From contig NC_059504.1 in the NCBI RefSeq assembly GCF_914767665.1, forward strand, positions 28,002,001-28,066,000: DNA of 64,000 bases. The letters are read 5' to 3'. The notes beneath the pieces were generated by a model. That model made no database searches and was not told the DNA's origin. It saw only the letters and a program-made list of their open reading frames with translations. The stretch is from Harmonia axyridis. Its lineage: Eukaryota > Arthropoda > Insecta > Coleoptera > Coccinellidae. The translations under genes were made by a program, and so were the position numbers. Of this stretch, positions 8,986-21,990 are shown piece by piece; position 1 is the first letter of the stretch, and each line of letters opens with the position of its first letter.

Positions 8986-9798
8986 TTTAAATTTGTCTTT
9001 TTAATATTTCTGTATATATTTGTATAATTTTTTCTACTGTATATAGTTTTTCATTTGAAATTTTCAATAAATTCTTCTTTCTGAAATTGTCTATTGAATC
9101 TTATTCTTCAATTTAGGATTTGATCCTTTTATCCTTGATATCCATATCTCGGTGAAATAGAAATTTCACCGATATTTTCATTCTGTCCATTACATATGTT
9201 TATCTTTTCTAAGATAAACATTTCTAATGGACAGATTGAGAATATCAGTCCTGCCTAGACATAATTACTTCTAATGCTTAGAAATCCAAAAAAATTGGAA
9301 TGAAAGTCCGGTCAACTCCAGAATGCCCGCTATATTGAGTGAGAAAAAAAATGGAATCGGAAGAAATAATAAAGGAAAAACGTGTTTTTTTCATCTCAGG
9401 AATATTAGGTTGAAATAAATGTATTGGCTGGTTAAAAATTTTAAGTTCGTTTGAAGATGGAAAATTTTTAGATAAGTAATTTTAGATTTAATTAGTTATT
9501 AGAGTTAATAGTTTCATTTCCACTTTTTCATTTTTGATGAAATTCTTCTAATTTCCCGAATTGAGTTCTGGAACCCTGAGAAAAGTCATTAGGATATTAA
9601 AAAGTCGAAATTTTATAACGGTTATGCGCACTAGTCACGACGTCTAACATTTCAGAAGGTAACATTTCTATAAGCATTACAATAAATTTCCTTACGAAAT
9701 CTTTTCTCCAAATTCGTACTTTGTGTGTGTATAAATATTTTTTATTAATTTTTCAAGTCAAAATAAAAAGTTAATAATCTCATTCTGTTATATGTTAT

Positions 9799-10044
9799 AT
9801 GTCGACCTTCAAAAGTTACCGCACAAGGCTTCAGCATAATCAGCAGGCTGGTAAATTCGTCGCTGTGTATATGAAACTTATCAAAATATCTAAAAGTAAG
9901 TTGCACATCATAATTTCAAAATTTCCTCGAAATTTTGTAGCTAACATTAAAAATGATTCAAATCCATATCATTCTTCTGAGAAAAAAATTTTTAATCACC
10001 ACCCATTAGAATTGATAAATAGGTACTTAATGGACTTTCTCTGA
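9799..10044 (+). CDS. 81-codon ORF, unit 6
   Basis: Identical in protein to unit 2. Confidence 0.3.
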   Translation: MSTFKSYRTRLQHNQQAGKFVAVYMKLIKISKSKLHIIISKFPRNFVANIKNDSNPYHSSEKKIFNHHPLELINRYLMDFL

Positions 10045-10300
10045 AGACCCTTTGTGAAAAGGTATATAAACAAATTTCAATTCAGCAATAACTTCAGTTA
10101 GTTTAGTTATGTTGAGGCTTACAGAGGAAGAAGAAGAATTCCTGTGATTCTACTCGATGCTTTCTCGCACTATGGTCCCACCTGTAGAGAGTGCTTACAC
10201 ACGTTCAAGTTACTTCAATCAAGTAGGCTGTGCATTGATTATTTGCCACGAAAATAGTTTCATATTTTTTTTAAATTGAAAAAAGTGGGAATATAACAAA

Positions 10301-10843
10301 ATGGATAACAAGGTGATATTGAAAAAAAGATTGGCAAAACTGAAGAATTATTCGAACAATATGAGAAGAACATTACATCTCAAAAACCTTATTAGCAATA
10401 TAAGAAAACTTTCAGTTGAAGAATTGAATGAAATTGTTAATATCAAGAAGAACGATAATAAGGAAAATAATCAACTAGACAATAATTTGGGTATTTTGTG
10501 TGTGAATTGCCCTGAGGATGAAGATGAAAGAAGAAAAGGCGAAGAACTGGCTAAAGAACATTTGGATTTATGTTTGCAAAGGGCATACCTTTTCAAAAAA
10601 AAGCTTGAATTTCCGGTATTCCAGATGAAAAATGGATTTCCGGTAATCAAATTTAACCAATATGATGTGTCTTTGAGACAAGGAAATGTTATTCTACCCA
10701 GAAAACATTATTTCTACCACACCTTACCAAATCGTGCAAAAAAATGCTATAATGATGAAACGATAGAATCAATGGCAGATTGGTTAATAACAAATAGTGC
10801 TTCCATAAATTATGACCAATTATATGAACAATTGTTAAATTAA
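10301..10843 (+). CDS. 180-residue unrecognised protein, unit 6
   Basis: Identical in protein to unit 2 (Lys101). Confidence 0.65.
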   Translation: MDNKVILKKRLAKLKNYSNNMRRTLHLKNLISNIRKLSVEELNEIVNIKKNDNKENNQLDNNLGILCVNCPEDEDERRKGEELAKEHLDLCLQRAYLFKKKLEFPVFQMKNGFPVIKFNQYDVSLRQGNVILPRKHYFYHTLPNRAKKCYNDETIESMADWLITNSASINYDQLYEQLLN

Positions 10844-11656
10844 TTTAAATTTGTCTTTTTAATATTTCTGTATATATTTGTATAATTTTTTCTACTGTAT
10901 ATAGTTTTTCATTTGAAATTTTCAATAAATTCTTCTTTCTGAAATTGTCTATTGAATCTTATTCTTCAATTTAGGATTTGATCCTTTTATCCTTGATATC
11001 CATATCTCGGTGAAATAGAAATTTCACCGATATTTTCATTCTGTCCATTACATATGTTTATCTTTTCTAAGATAAACATTTCTAATGGACAGATTGAGAA
11101 TATCAGTCCTGCCTAGACATAATTACTTCTAATGCTTAGAAATCCAAAAAAATTGGAATGAAAGTCCGGTCAACTCCAGAATGCCCGCTATATTGAGTGA
11201 GAAAAAAAATGGAATCGGAAGAAATAATAAAGGAAAAACGTGTTTTTTTCATCTCAGGAATATTAGGTTGAAATAAATGTATTGGCTGGTTAAAAATTTT
11301 AAGTTCGTTTGAAGATGGAAAATTTTTAGATAAGTAATTTTAGATTTAATTAGTTATTAGAGTTAATAGTTTCATTTCCACTTTTTCATTTTTGATGAAA
11401 TTCTTCTAATTTCCCGAATTGAGTTCTGGAACCCTGAGAAAAGTCATTAGGATATTAAAAAGTCGAAATTTTATAACGGTTATGCGCACTAGTCACGACG
11501 TCTAACATTTCAGAAGGTAACATTTCTATAAGCATTACAATAAATTTCCTTACAAAATCTTTTCTCCAAATTCGTACTTTGTGTGTGTATAAATATTTTT
11601 TATTAATTTCTCAAGTCAAAATAAAAAGTTGATAATCTCATTCTGTTATATGTTAT

Positions 11657-11902
11657 ATGTCGACCTTCAAAAGTTACCGCACAAGGCTTCAGCATAATCA
11701 GCAGGCTGGTAAATTCGTCGCTGTGTATATGAAACTTATCAAAATATCTAAAAGTAAGTTGCACATCATAATTTCAAAATTTCCTCGAAATTTTGTAGCT
11801 AACATTAAAAATGATTCAAATCCATATCATTCTTCTGAGAAAAAAATTTTTAATCACCACCCATTAGAATTGATAAATAGGTACTTAATGGACTTTCTCT
11901 GA
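11657..11902 (+). CDS. 81-codon ORF, unit 7
   Basis: Identical in protein to unit 2 (Asn14). Confidence 0.3.
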   Translation: MSTFKSYRTRLQHNQQAGKFVAVYMKLIKISKSKLHIIISKFPRNFVANIKNDSNPYHSSEKKIFNHHPLELINRYLMDFL

Positions 11903-12158
11903 AGACCCTTTGTGAAAAGGTATATAAACAAATTTCAATTCAGCAATAACTTCAGTTAGTTTAGTTATGTTGAGGCTTACAGAGGAAGAAGAAGAATTCC
12001 TGTGATTCTACTCGATGCTTTCTCGCACTATGGTCCCACCTGTAGAGAGTGCTTACACACGTTCAAGTTACTTCAATCAAGTAGGCTGTGCATTGATTAT
12101 TTGCCACGAAAATAGTTTCATATTTTTTTTAAATTGAAAAAAGTGGGAATATAACAAA

Positions 12159-12701
12159 ATGGATAACAAGGTGATATTGAAAAAAAGATTGGCAAAACTG
12201 AAAAATTATTCGAACAATATGAGAAGAACATTACATCTCAAAAACCTTATTAGCAATATAAGAAAACTTTCAGTTGAAGAATTGAATGAAATTGTTAATA
12301 TCAAGAAGAACGATAATAAGGAAAATAATCAACTAGACAATAATTTGGGTATTTTGTGTGTGAATTGCCCTGAGGATGAAGATGAAAGAAGAAAAGGCGA
12401 AGAACTGGCTAAAGAACATTTGAATTTATGTTTGCAAAGGGCATACCTTTTCAAAAAAATGCTTGAATTTCCGGTATTCCAGATGAAAAATGGATTTCCG
12501 GTAATCAAATTTAACCAATATGATGTGTCTTTGAGACAAGGAAATGTTATTCTACCCAGAAAACATTATTTCTACCACACCTTACCAAATCGTGCAAAAA
12601 AATGCTATAATGATGAAACGATAGAATCAATGGCAGATTGGTTAATAACAAATAGTGCTTCCATAAATTATGACCAATTATATGAACAATTGTTAAATTA
12701 A
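12159..12701 (+). CDS. 180-residue unrecognised protein, unit 7
   Basis: Asn89 with Met101. Shares Asn89, a synonymous AAA at Lys16 and two 3'-flank changes with unit 10. Confidence 0.65.
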   Translation: MDNKVILKKRLAKLKNYSNNMRRTLHLKNLISNIRKLSVEELNEIVNIKKNDNKENNQLDNNLGILCVNCPEDEDERRKGEELAKEHLNLCLQRAYLFKKMLEFPVFQMKNGFPVIKFNQYDVSLRQGNVILPRKHYFYHTLPNRAKKCYNDETIESMADWLITNSASINYDQLYEQLLN

Positions 12702-13514
12702 TTTAAATTTGTCTTTTTAATATTTCTGTATATATTTGTATAATTTTTTCTACTGTATATAGTTTTTCATTTGAAATTTTCAATAAATTCTTTTTTCTGA
12801 AATTGTCTATTGAATCTCATTCTTCAATTTAGGATTTGATCCTTTTATCCTTGATATCCATATCTCGGTGAAATAGAAATTTCACCGATATTTTCATTCT
12901 GTCCATTACATATGTTTATCTTTTCTAAGATAAACATTTCTAATGGACAGATTGAGAATATCAGTCCTGCCTAGACATAATTACTTCTAATGCTTAGAAA
13001 TCCAAAAAAATTGGAATGAAAGTCCGGTCAACTCCAGAATGCCCGCTATATTGAGTGAGAAAAAAAATGGAATCGGAAGAAATAATAAAGGAAAAACGTG
13101 TTTTTTTCATCTCAGGAATATTAGGTTGAAATAAATGTATTGGCTGGTTAAAAATTTTAAGTTCGTTTGAAGATGGAAAATTTTTAGATAAGTAATTTTA
13201 GATTTAATTAGGTATTAGAGTTAATAGTTTCATTTCCACTTTTTCATTTTTGATGAAATTCTTCTAATTTCCCGAATTGAGTTCTGGAACCCTGAGAAAA
13301 GTCATTAGGATATTAAAAAGTCGAAATTTTATAACGGTTATGCGCACTAGTCACGACGTCTAACATTTCAGAAGGTAACATTTCTATAAGCATTACAATA
13401 AATTTCCTTACGAAATCTTTTCTCCAAATTCGTACTTTGTGTGTGTATAAATATTTTTTATTTATTTCTCAAGTTAAAATAAAAAGTTAATAATCTCATT
13501 CTGTTATATGTTAT

Positions 13515-13760
13515 ATGTCGACCTTCAAAAGTTACCGCACAAGGCTTCAGCATATTCAGCAGGCTGGTAAATTCGTCGCTGTGTATATGAAACTTATCAA
13601 AATATCTAAAAGTAAGTTGCACATCATAATTTCAAAATTTCCTCGAAATTTTGTAGCTAACATTAAAAATGATTCAAATCCATATCATTCTTCTGAGAAA
13701 AAAATTTGTAATCACCACCCATTAGAATTGATAAATAGGTACTTAATGGATTTTCTCTGA
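13515..13760 (+). CDS. 81-codon ORF, unit 8
   Basis: Ile14, Gln16, Cys65. Shares a synonymous GAT near the C-terminus and upstream changes with unit 11. Confidence 0.3.
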   Translation: MSTFKSYRTRLQHIQQAGKFVAVYMKLIKISKSKLHIIISKFPRNFVANIKNDSNPYHSSEKKICNHHPLELINRYLMDFL

Positions 13761-14016
13761 AGACCCTTTGTGAAAAGGTATATAAACAAATTTTAATTCA
13801 GCAATAACTTCAGTTAGTTTAGTTATGTTAAGGCTTACAGAGGAAGAAGAAGAATTCCTGTGATTCTACTCGATGCTTTCTCGCACTATGGTCCCACCTG
13901 TAGAGAGTGCTTACACACGTTCAAGTTACTTCAATCAAGTAGGCTGTGCATTGATTATTTGCCACGAAAATAGTTTCATATTTTCTTTAAATTGAAAAAA
14001 GTGGGAATATAACAAA

Positions 14017-14559
14017 ATGGATAACAAGGTGATATTGAAAAAAAGATTGGCAAAACTGAAAAATTATTCGAACAATATGAGAAGAACATTACATCTCAAA
14101 AACCTTATTAGCAATATAAGAAAACTTTCAGTTGAAGAATTGAATGAAATTGTTAATATCAAGAAGAACGATAATAAGGAAAATAATCAACTAGACAATA
14201 ATTTGGGTATTTTGTGTGTGAATTGCCCTGAGGATGAAGATGAAAGAAGAAAAGGCGAAGAACTGGCTAAAGAACATTTGGATTTATGTTTGCAAAGGGC
14301 ATACCTTTTCAAAAAAATGCTTGAATTTCCGGTATTCCAGATGAAAAATGGATTTCCGGTAATCAAATTTAACCAATATGATGTGTCTTTGAGACAAGGA
14401 AATGTTATTCTACCCAGAAAACATTATTTCTACCACACCTTACCAAATCGTGCAAAAAAATGCTATAATGATGAAACGATAGAATCAATGGCAGATTGGT
14501 TAATAACAAATAGTGCTTCCATAAATTATGACCAATTATATGACCAATTGTTAAATTAA
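14017..14559 (+). CDS. 180-residue unrecognised protein, unit 8
   Basis: Glu176Asp, otherwise reference. Confidence 0.65.
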   Translation: MDNKVILKKRLAKLKNYSNNMRRTLHLKNLISNIRKLSVEELNEIVNIKKNDNKENNQLDNNLGILCVNCPEDEDERRKGEELAKEHLDLCLQRAYLFKKMLEFPVFQMKNGFPVIKFNQYDVSLRQGNVILPRKHYFYHTLPNRAKKCYNDETIESMADWLITNSASINYDQLYDQLLN

Positions 14560-15372
14560 TTTAAATTTGTTTTTATAATATTTCTGTATTTATTTGTATA
14601 ATTTTTTCTACTGTATATAGTTTTTCATTTGAAATTTTCAATAAATTCTTCTTTCTGAAATTGTCTATTGAATCTTATTCTTCAATTTAGGATTTGATCC
14701 TTTTATCCTTGATATCCATATCTCGGTGAAATAGAAATTTCACCGATATTTTCATTCTGTCCATTACATATGTTTATCTTTTCTAAGATAAACATTTCTA
14801 ATGGACAGATTGAGAATATCAGTCCTGCCTAGACATAATTACTTCTAATGCTTAGAAATCCAAAAAAATTGGAATGAAAGTCCGGTCAACTCCAGAATGC
14901 CCGCTATATTGAGTGAGAAAAAAAATGGAATCGGAAGAAATAATAAAGGAAAAACGTGTTTTTTTCATCTCAGGAATATTAGGTTGAAATAAATGTATTG
15001 GCTGGTTAAAAATTTTAAGTTCGTTTGAAGATGGAAAATTTTTAGATAAGTAATTTTAGATTTAATTAGTTATTAGAGTTAATAGTTTCATTTCCACTTT
15101 TTCATTTTTGATGAAATTCTTCTAATTTCCCGAATTGAGTTCTGGAACCCTGAGAAAAGTCATTAGGATATTAAAAAGTCGAAATTTTATAACGGTTATG
15201 CGCACTAGTCACGACGTCTAACATTTCAGAAGGTAACATTTCTATAAGCATTACAATAAATTTCCTTACGAAATCTTTTCTCCAAATTCGTACTTTGTGT
15301 GTGTATAAATATTTTTTATTAATTTCTCAAGTCAAAATAAAAAGTTAATAATCTCATTCTGTTATATGTTAT

Positions 15373-15618
15373 ATGTCGACCTTCAAAAGTTACCGCACAA
15401 GGCTTCAGCATAATCAGCAGGCTGGTAAATTCGTCGCTGTGTATATGAAACTTATCAAAATATCTAAAAGTAAGTTGCACATCATAATTTCAAAATTTCC
15501 TCGAAATTTTGTAGCTAACATTAAAAATGATTCAAATCCATATCATTCTTCTGAGAAAAAAATTTTTAATCACCACCCATTAGAATTGATAAATAGGTAC
15601 TTAATGGACTTTCTCTGA
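15373..15618 (+). CDS. 81-codon ORF, unit 9
   Basis: Asn14, Gln16; protein identical to unit 2. Confidence 0.3.
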   Translation: MSTFKSYRTRLQHNQQAGKFVAVYMKLIKISKSKLHIIISKFPRNFVANIKNDSNPYHSSEKKIFNHHPLELINRYLMDFL

Positions 15619-15874
15619 AGACCCTTTGTGAAAAGGTATATAAACAAATTTCAATTCAGCAATAACTTCAGTTAGTTTAGTTATGTTGAGGCTTACAGAG
15701 GAAGAAGAAGAATTCCTGTGATTCTACTCGATGCTTTCTCGCACTATGGTCCCACCTGTAGAGAGTGCTTACACACGTTCAAGTTACTTCAATCAAGTAG
15801 GCTGTGCATTGATTATTTGCCACGAAAATAGTTTCATATTTTTTTTAAATTGAAAAAAGTGGGAATATAACAAA

Positions 15875-16417
15875 ATGGATAACAAGGTGATATTGAAAAA
15901 AAGATTGGCAAAACTGAAGAATTATTCGAACAATATGAGAAGAACATTACATCTCAAAAACCTTATTAGCAATATAAGAAAACTTTCAGTTGAAGAATTG
16001 AATGAAATTGTTAATATCAAGAAGAACGATAATAAGGAAAATAATCAACTAGACAATAATTTGGGTATATTGTGTGTGAATTGCCCTGAGGATGAAGATG
16101 AAAGAAGAAAAGGCGAAGAACTGGCTAAAGAACATTTGGATTTATGTTTGCAAAGGGCATACCTTTTCAAAAAAAAGCTTGAATTTCCGGTATTCCAGAT
16201 GAAAAATGGATTTCCGGTAATCAAATTTAACCAATATGATGTGTCTTTGAGACAAGGAAATGTTATTCTACCCAGAAAACATTATTTCTACCACACCTTA
16301 CCAAATCGTGCAAAAAAATGCTATAATGATGAAACGATAGAATCAATGGCAGATTGGTTAATAACAAATAGTGCTTCCATAAATTATGACCAATTATATG
16401 AACAATTGTTAAATTAA
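15875..16417 (+). CDS. 180-residue unrecognised protein, unit 9
   Basis: Lys101; synonymous ATA at Ile65. It belongs to the left-hand variant group although it lies between two Met101 units. Confidence 0.65.
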   Translation: MDNKVILKKRLAKLKNYSNNMRRTLHLKNLISNIRKLSVEELNEIVNIKKNDNKENNQLDNNLGILCVNCPEDEDERRKGEELAKEHLDLCLQRAYLFKKKLEFPVFQMKNGFPVIKFNQYDVSLRQGNVILPRKHYFYHTLPNRAKKCYNDETIESMADWLITNSASINYDQLYEQLLN

Positions 16418-17230
16418 TATAAATTTGTCTTTATAATATTTCTGTATATATTTGTATAATTTTTTCTACTGTATATAGTTTTTCATTTGAAATTTTCAAT
16501 AAATTCTTCTTTCTGAAATTGTCTATTGAATCTTATTCTTCAATTTAGGATTTGATCCTTTTATCCTTGATATCCATATATCGGTGAAATAGAAATTTCA
16601 CCGATATTTTCATTCTGTCCATTACATATGTTTATCTTTTCTAAGATAAACATTTCTAATGGACAGATTGAGAATATCAGTCCTGCCTAGACATAATTAC
16701 TTCTAATGCTTAGAAATCCAAAAAAATTGGAATGAAAGTCCGGTCAACTCCAGAATGCCCGCTATATTGAGTGAGAAAAAAAATTGAATCGGAAGAAATA
16801 ATAAAGGAAAAACGTGTTTTTTTCATCTCAGGAATATTAGGTTGAAATAAATGTATTGGCTGGTTAAAAATTTTAAGTTCGTTTGAAGATGGAAAATTTT
16901 TAGATAAGTAATTTTAGATTTAATTAGTTATTAGAGTTAATAGTTTCATTTCCACTTTTTCATTTTTGATGAAATTCTTCTAATTTCCCGAATTGAGTTC
17001 TGGAACCCTGAGAAAAGTCATTAGGATATTAAAAAGTCGAAATTTTATAACGGTTATGCGCACTAGTCACGACGTCTAACATTTCAGAAGGTAACATTTC
17101 TATAAGCATTACAATAAATTTCCTTACGAAATCTTTTCTCCAAATTCGTACTTTGTGTGTGTATAAATATTTTTTATTAATTTCTCAAGTCAAAATAAAA
17201 AGTTAATAATCTCATTCTGTTATATGTTAT

Positions 17231-17476
17231 ATGTCGACCTTCAAAAGTTACCGCACAAGGCTTCAGCATATTCAGCGGGCTGGTAAATTCGTCGCTGTGT
17301 ATATGAAACTTATCAAAATATCTAAAAGTAAGTTGCACATCATAATTTCAAAATTTCCTCGAAATTTTGTAGCTAACATTAAAAATGATTCAAATCCATA
17401 TCATTCATCTGAGAAAAAAATTTTAAATCACCACCCATTAGAATTGATAAATAGGTACTTAATGGACTTTCTCTGA
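17231..17476 (+). CDS. 81-codon ORF, unit 10
   Basis: Arg16 and Leu65. First unit with Arg16, which usually travels with a TCT-to-TCA change at Ser59/60. Confidence 0.3.
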   Translation: MSTFKSYRTRLQHIQRAGKFVAVYMKLIKISKSKLHIIISKFPRNFVANIKNDSNPYHSSEKKILNHHPLELINRYLMDFL

Positions 17477-17732
17477 AGACCCTTTGTGAAAAGGTATATA
17501 AACAAATTTCAATTCAGCAATAACTTCAGTTAGTTTAGTTATGTTAAGGCTTACAGAGGAAGAAGAAGAATTCCTGTGATTCTACTCGATGCTTTCTCGC
17601 ACTATGGTCCCACCTGTAGAGAGTGCTTACACACGTTCAAGTTACTTCAATCAAGTAGGCTGTGCATTGATCATTTGCCACGAAAATAGTTTCATATTTT
17701 CTTTAAATTGAAAAAAGTGGGAATATAACAAA

Positions 17733-18275
17733 ATGGATAACAAGGTGATATTGAAAAAAAGATTGGCAAAACTGAAAAATTATTCGAACAATATGAGAAG
17801 AACATTACATCTCAAAAACCTTATTAGCAATATAAGAAAACTTTCAGTTGAAGAATTGAATGAAATTGTTAATATCAAGAAGAACGATAATAAGGAAAAT
17901 AATCAACTAGACAATAATTTGGGTATTTTGTGTGTGAATTGCCCTGAGGATGAAGATGAAAGAAGAAAAGGCGAAGAACTGGCTAAAGAACATTTGAATT
18001 TATGTTTGCAAAGGGCATACCTTTTCAAAAAAATGCTTGAATTTCCGGTATTCCAGATGAAAAATGGATTTCCGGTAATCAAATTTAACCAATATGATGT
18101 GTCTTTGAGACAAGGAAATGTTATTCTACCCAGAAAACATTATTTCTACCACACCTTACCAAATCGTGCAAAAAAATGCTATAATGATGAAACGATAGAA
18201 TCAATGGCAGATTGGTTAATAACAAATAGTGCTTCCATAAATTATGACCAATTATATGAACAATTGTTAAATTAA
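17733..18275 (+). CDS. 180-residue unrecognised protein, unit 10
   Basis: Asn89; protein identical to unit 7, from which it probably derives by block duplication. Confidence 0.65.
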   Translation: MDNKVILKKRLAKLKNYSNNMRRTLHLKNLISNIRKLSVEELNEIVNIKKNDNKENNQLDNNLGILCVNCPEDEDERRKGEELAKEHLNLCLQRAYLFKKMLEFPVFQMKNGFPVIKFNQYDVSLRQGNVILPRKHYFYHTLPNRAKKCYNDETIESMADWLITNSASINYDQLYEQLLN

Positions 18276-19088
18276 TTTAAATTTGTCTTTTTAATATTTC
18301 TGTATATATTTGTATAATTTTTTCTACTGTATATAGTTTTTCATTTGAAATTTTCAATAAATTCTTTTTTCTGAAATTGTCTATTGAATCTCATTCTTCA
18401 ATTTAGGATTTGATCCTTTTATCCTTGATATCCATATCTCGGTGAAATAGAAATTTCACCGATAATTTCATTCTGTCCATTACATATGTTTATCTTTTCT
18501 AAGATAAACATTTCTAATGGACAGATTGAGAATATCAGTCCTGCCTAGACATAATTACTTCTAATGCTTAGAAATCCAAAAAAATTGGAATGAAAGTCCG
18601 GTCAACTCCAGAATGCCCGCTATATTGAGTGAGAAAAAAAATGGAATCGGAAGAAATAATAAAGGAAAAACGTGTTTTCTTCATCTCAGGAATATTAGGT
18701 TGAAATAAATGTATTGGCTGGTTAAAAATTTTAAGTTCGTTTGAAGATGGAAAATTTTTAGATAAGTAATTTTAGATTGAATTAGGTATTAGAGTTAATA
18801 GTTTCATTTCCACTTTTTCATTTTTGATGAAATTCTTCTAATTTCCCGAATTGAGTTCTGGAACCCTGAGAAAAGTCATTAGGATATTAAAAAGTCGAAA
18901 TTTTATAACGGTTATGCGCACTAGTCACGACGTCTAACATTTCAGAAGGTAACATTTCTATAAGCATTACAATAAATTTCCTTACGAAATCTTTTCTCCA
19001 AATTCGTACTTTGTGTGTGTATAAATATTTTTTATTTATTTCTCCAGTTAAAATAAAAAGTTAATAATCTCATTCTGTTATATGTTAT

Positions 19089-19334
19089 ATGTCGACCTTC
19101 AAAAGTTACCGCACAAGGCTTCAGCATATTCAGCAGGCTGGTAAATTCGTCGCTGTGTATATGAAACTTATCAAAATATCTAAAAGTAAGTTGCACATCA
19201 TAATTTCAAAATTTCCTCGAAATTTTGTAGCTAACATTAAAAATGATTCAAATCCATATCATTCTTCTGAGAAAAAAATTTGTAATCACCACCCATTAGA
19301 ATTGATAAATAGGTACTTAATGGATTTTCTCTGA
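19089..19334 (+). CDS. 81-codon ORF, unit 11
   Basis: Ile14, Gln16, Cys65; protein identical to units 1, 8 and 13. Confidence 0.3.
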   Translation: MSTFKSYRTRLQHIQQAGKFVAVYMKLIKISKSKLHIIISKFPRNFVANIKNDSNPYHSSEKKICNHHPLELINRYLMDFL

Positions 19335-19590
19335 AGACCCTTTGTGAAAAGGTATATAAACAAATTTCAATTCAGCAATAACTTCAGTTAGTTTAGTTAT
19401 GTTAAGGCTTACAGAGGAAGAAGAAGAATTCCTGTGATTCTACTCGATGCTTTCTCGCACTATGGTCCCACCTGTAGAGAGTGCTTACACACGTTCAAGT
19501 TACTTCAATCAAGTAGGCTGTGCATTGATTATTTGCCACGAAAATAGTTTCATATTTTTTTTAAATTGAAAAAAGTGGGAATATAACAAA

Positions 19591-20133
19591 ATGGATAACA
19601 AGGTGATATTGAAAAAAAGATTGGCAAAACTGAAGAATTATTCGAACAATATGAGAAGAACATTACATCTCAAAAACCTTATTAGCAATATAAGAAAACT
19701 TTCAGTTGAAGAATTGAATGAAATTGTTAATATCAAGAAGAACGATAATAAGGAAAATAATCAACTAGACAATAATTTGGGTATTTTGTGTGTGAATTGC
19801 CCTGAGGATGAAGATGAAAGAAGAAAAGGCGAAGAACTGGCTAAAGAACATTTGGATTTATGTTTGCAAAGGGCATACCTTTTCAAAAAAATGCTTGAAT
19901 TTCCGGTATTCCAGATGAAAAATGGATTTACGGTAATCAAATTTAACCAATATGATGTGTCTTTGAGACAAGGAAATGTTATTCTACCCAGAAAACATTA
20001 TTTCTACCACACCTTACCAAATCGTGCAAAAAAATGCTATAATGATGAAACGATAGAATCAATGGCAGATTGGTTAATAACAAATAGTGCTTCCATAAAT
20101 TATGACCAATTATATGAACAATTGTTAAATTAA
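19591..20133 (+). CDS. 180-residue unrecognised protein, unit 11
   Basis: Pro114Thr, otherwise reference. Confidence 0.65.
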   Translation: MDNKVILKKRLAKLKNYSNNMRRTLHLKNLISNIRKLSVEELNEIVNIKKNDNKENNQLDNNLGILCVNCPEDEDERRKGEELAKEHLDLCLQRAYLFKKMLEFPVFQMKNGFTVIKFNQYDVSLRQGNVILPRKHYFYHTLPNRAKKCYNDETIESMADWLITNSASINYDQLYEQLLN

Positions 20134-20945
20134 TTTAAATTTGTCTTTTTAATATTTCTGTATATATTTGTATAATTTTTTCTACTGTATATAGTTTTTC
20201 ATTTGAAATTTTCAATAAATTCTTCTTTCTGAAATTGTCTATTGAATCTTATTCTTCAATTTAGGATTTGATCCTTTTATCCTTGATATCCATATCTCGG
20301 TGAAATAGAAATTTCACCGATATTTTCATTCTGTCCATTACATATGTTTATCTTTTCTAAGATAAACATTTCTAATGGACAGATTGAGAATATCAGTCCT
20401 GCCTAGACATAATTACTTCTAATGCTTAGAAATCCAAAAAAATTGGAATGAAAGTCCGGTCAACTACAGAATGCCCGCTATATTGAGTGAGAAAAAAAAT
20501 GGAATCGGAAGAAATAATAAAGGAAAAACGTGTTTTTTCATCTCAGGAATATTAGGTTGAAATAAATGTATTATCTGGTTGAAAATTTTAAGTTCGTTTG
20601 AAGATGGAAAATTTTTAGATAAGTAATTTTAGATTTAATTAGGTATTAGAGTTAATAGTTTCATTTCCACTTTTTCATTTTTGATGAAATTCTTCTAATT
20701 TCCCGAATTGAGTTCTGGAACCCTGAGAAAAGTCATTAGGATATTAAAAAGTCGAAATTTTATAACGGTTATGCGCACTAGTCACGACGTCTAACATTTC
20801 AGAAGGTAACATTTCTATAAGCATTACAATAAATTTCCTTACGAAATCTTTTCTCCAAATTCGTACTTTGTGTGTGTATAAATATTTTTCATTAATTTCT
20901 CAAGTCAAAATAAAAAGTTAATAATCTCATTCTGTTATATGTTAT

Positions 20946-21191
20946 ATGTCGACCTTCAAAAGTTACCGCACAAGGCTTCAGCATATTCAGCAGGCTGGTA
21001 AATTCGTCGCTGTGTATATGAAACTTATCAAAATATCTAAAAGTGAGTTGCACATCATAATTTCAAAATTTCCTCGAAATTTTGTAGCTAACATTAAAAA
21101 TGATTCAAATCCATATCATTCTTCTGAGAAAAAAATTTTTAATCACCACCCATTAGAATTGATAAATAGGTACTTAATGGACTTTCTCTGA
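20946..21191 (+). CDS. 81-codon ORF, unit 12
   Basis: Lys34Glu. The underlying A-to-G change converts the splice-donor match GTAAGT to GTGAGT, which is also a good donor. Confidence 0.3.
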   Translation: MSTFKSYRTRLQHIQQAGKFVAVYMKLIKISKSELHIIISKFPRNFVANIKNDSNPYHSSEKKIFNHHPLELINRYLMDFL

Positions 21192-21447
21192 AGACCCTTT
21201 GTGAAAAGGTATATAAACAAATTTCAATTCAGCAATAACTTCAGTTAGTTTAGTTATGTTGAGGCTTACAGAGGAAGAAGAAGAATTCCTGTGATTCTAC
21301 TCGATGCTTTCTCGCACTATGGTCCCACCTGTAGAGAGTGCTTACACACGTTCAAGTTACTTCAATCAAGTAGGCTGTGCATTGATTATTTGCCACGAAA
21401 ATAGTTTCATATTTTTTTTAAATTGAAAAAAGTGGGAATATAACAAA

Positions 21448-21990
21448 ATGGATAACAAGGTGATATTGAAAAAAAGATTGGCAAAACTGAAAAATTATTC
21501 GAACAATATGAGAAGAACATTACATCTCAAAAACCTTATTAGCAATATAAGAAAACTTTCAGTTGAAGAATTGAATGAAATTGTTAATATCAAGAAGAAC
21601 GATAATAAGGAAAATAATCAACTAGACGATAATTTGGGTATTTTGTGTGTGAATTGCCCTGAGGATGAAGATGAAAGAAGAAACGGCGAAGAACTGGCTA
21701 AAGAACATTTGAATTTATGTTTGCAAAGGGCATACCTTTTCAAAAAAATGCTTGAATTTCCGGTATTCCAGATGAAAAATGGATTTCCGGTAATCAAATT
21801 TAACCAATATGGTGTGTCTTTGAGACAAGGAAATGTTATTCTACCCAGAAAACATTATTTCTACCACACCTTACCAAATCGTGCAAAAAAATGCTATAAT
21901 GATGAAACGATTGAATCAATGGCAGATTGGTTAATAACAAATAGTGCTTCCATAAATTATGACCAATTATATGAACAATTGTTAAATTAA
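21448..21990 (+). CDS. 180-residue unrecognised protein, unit 12
   Basis: One of the most divergent intact copies: Asn61Asp, Lys79Asn, Asp89Asn, Asp122Gly. The downstream AATAAA is AATGAA, so its mRNA 3' end may be impaired. Shares several variants with unit 19. Confidence 0.6.
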   Translation: MDNKVILKKRLAKLKNYSNNMRRTLHLKNLISNIRKLSVEELNEIVNIKKNDNKENNQLDDNLGILCVNCPEDEDERRNGEELAKEHLNLCLQRAYLFKKMLEFPVFQMKNGFPVIKFNQYGVSLRQGNVILPRKHYFYHTLPNRAKKCYNDETIESMADWLITNSASINYDQLYEQLLN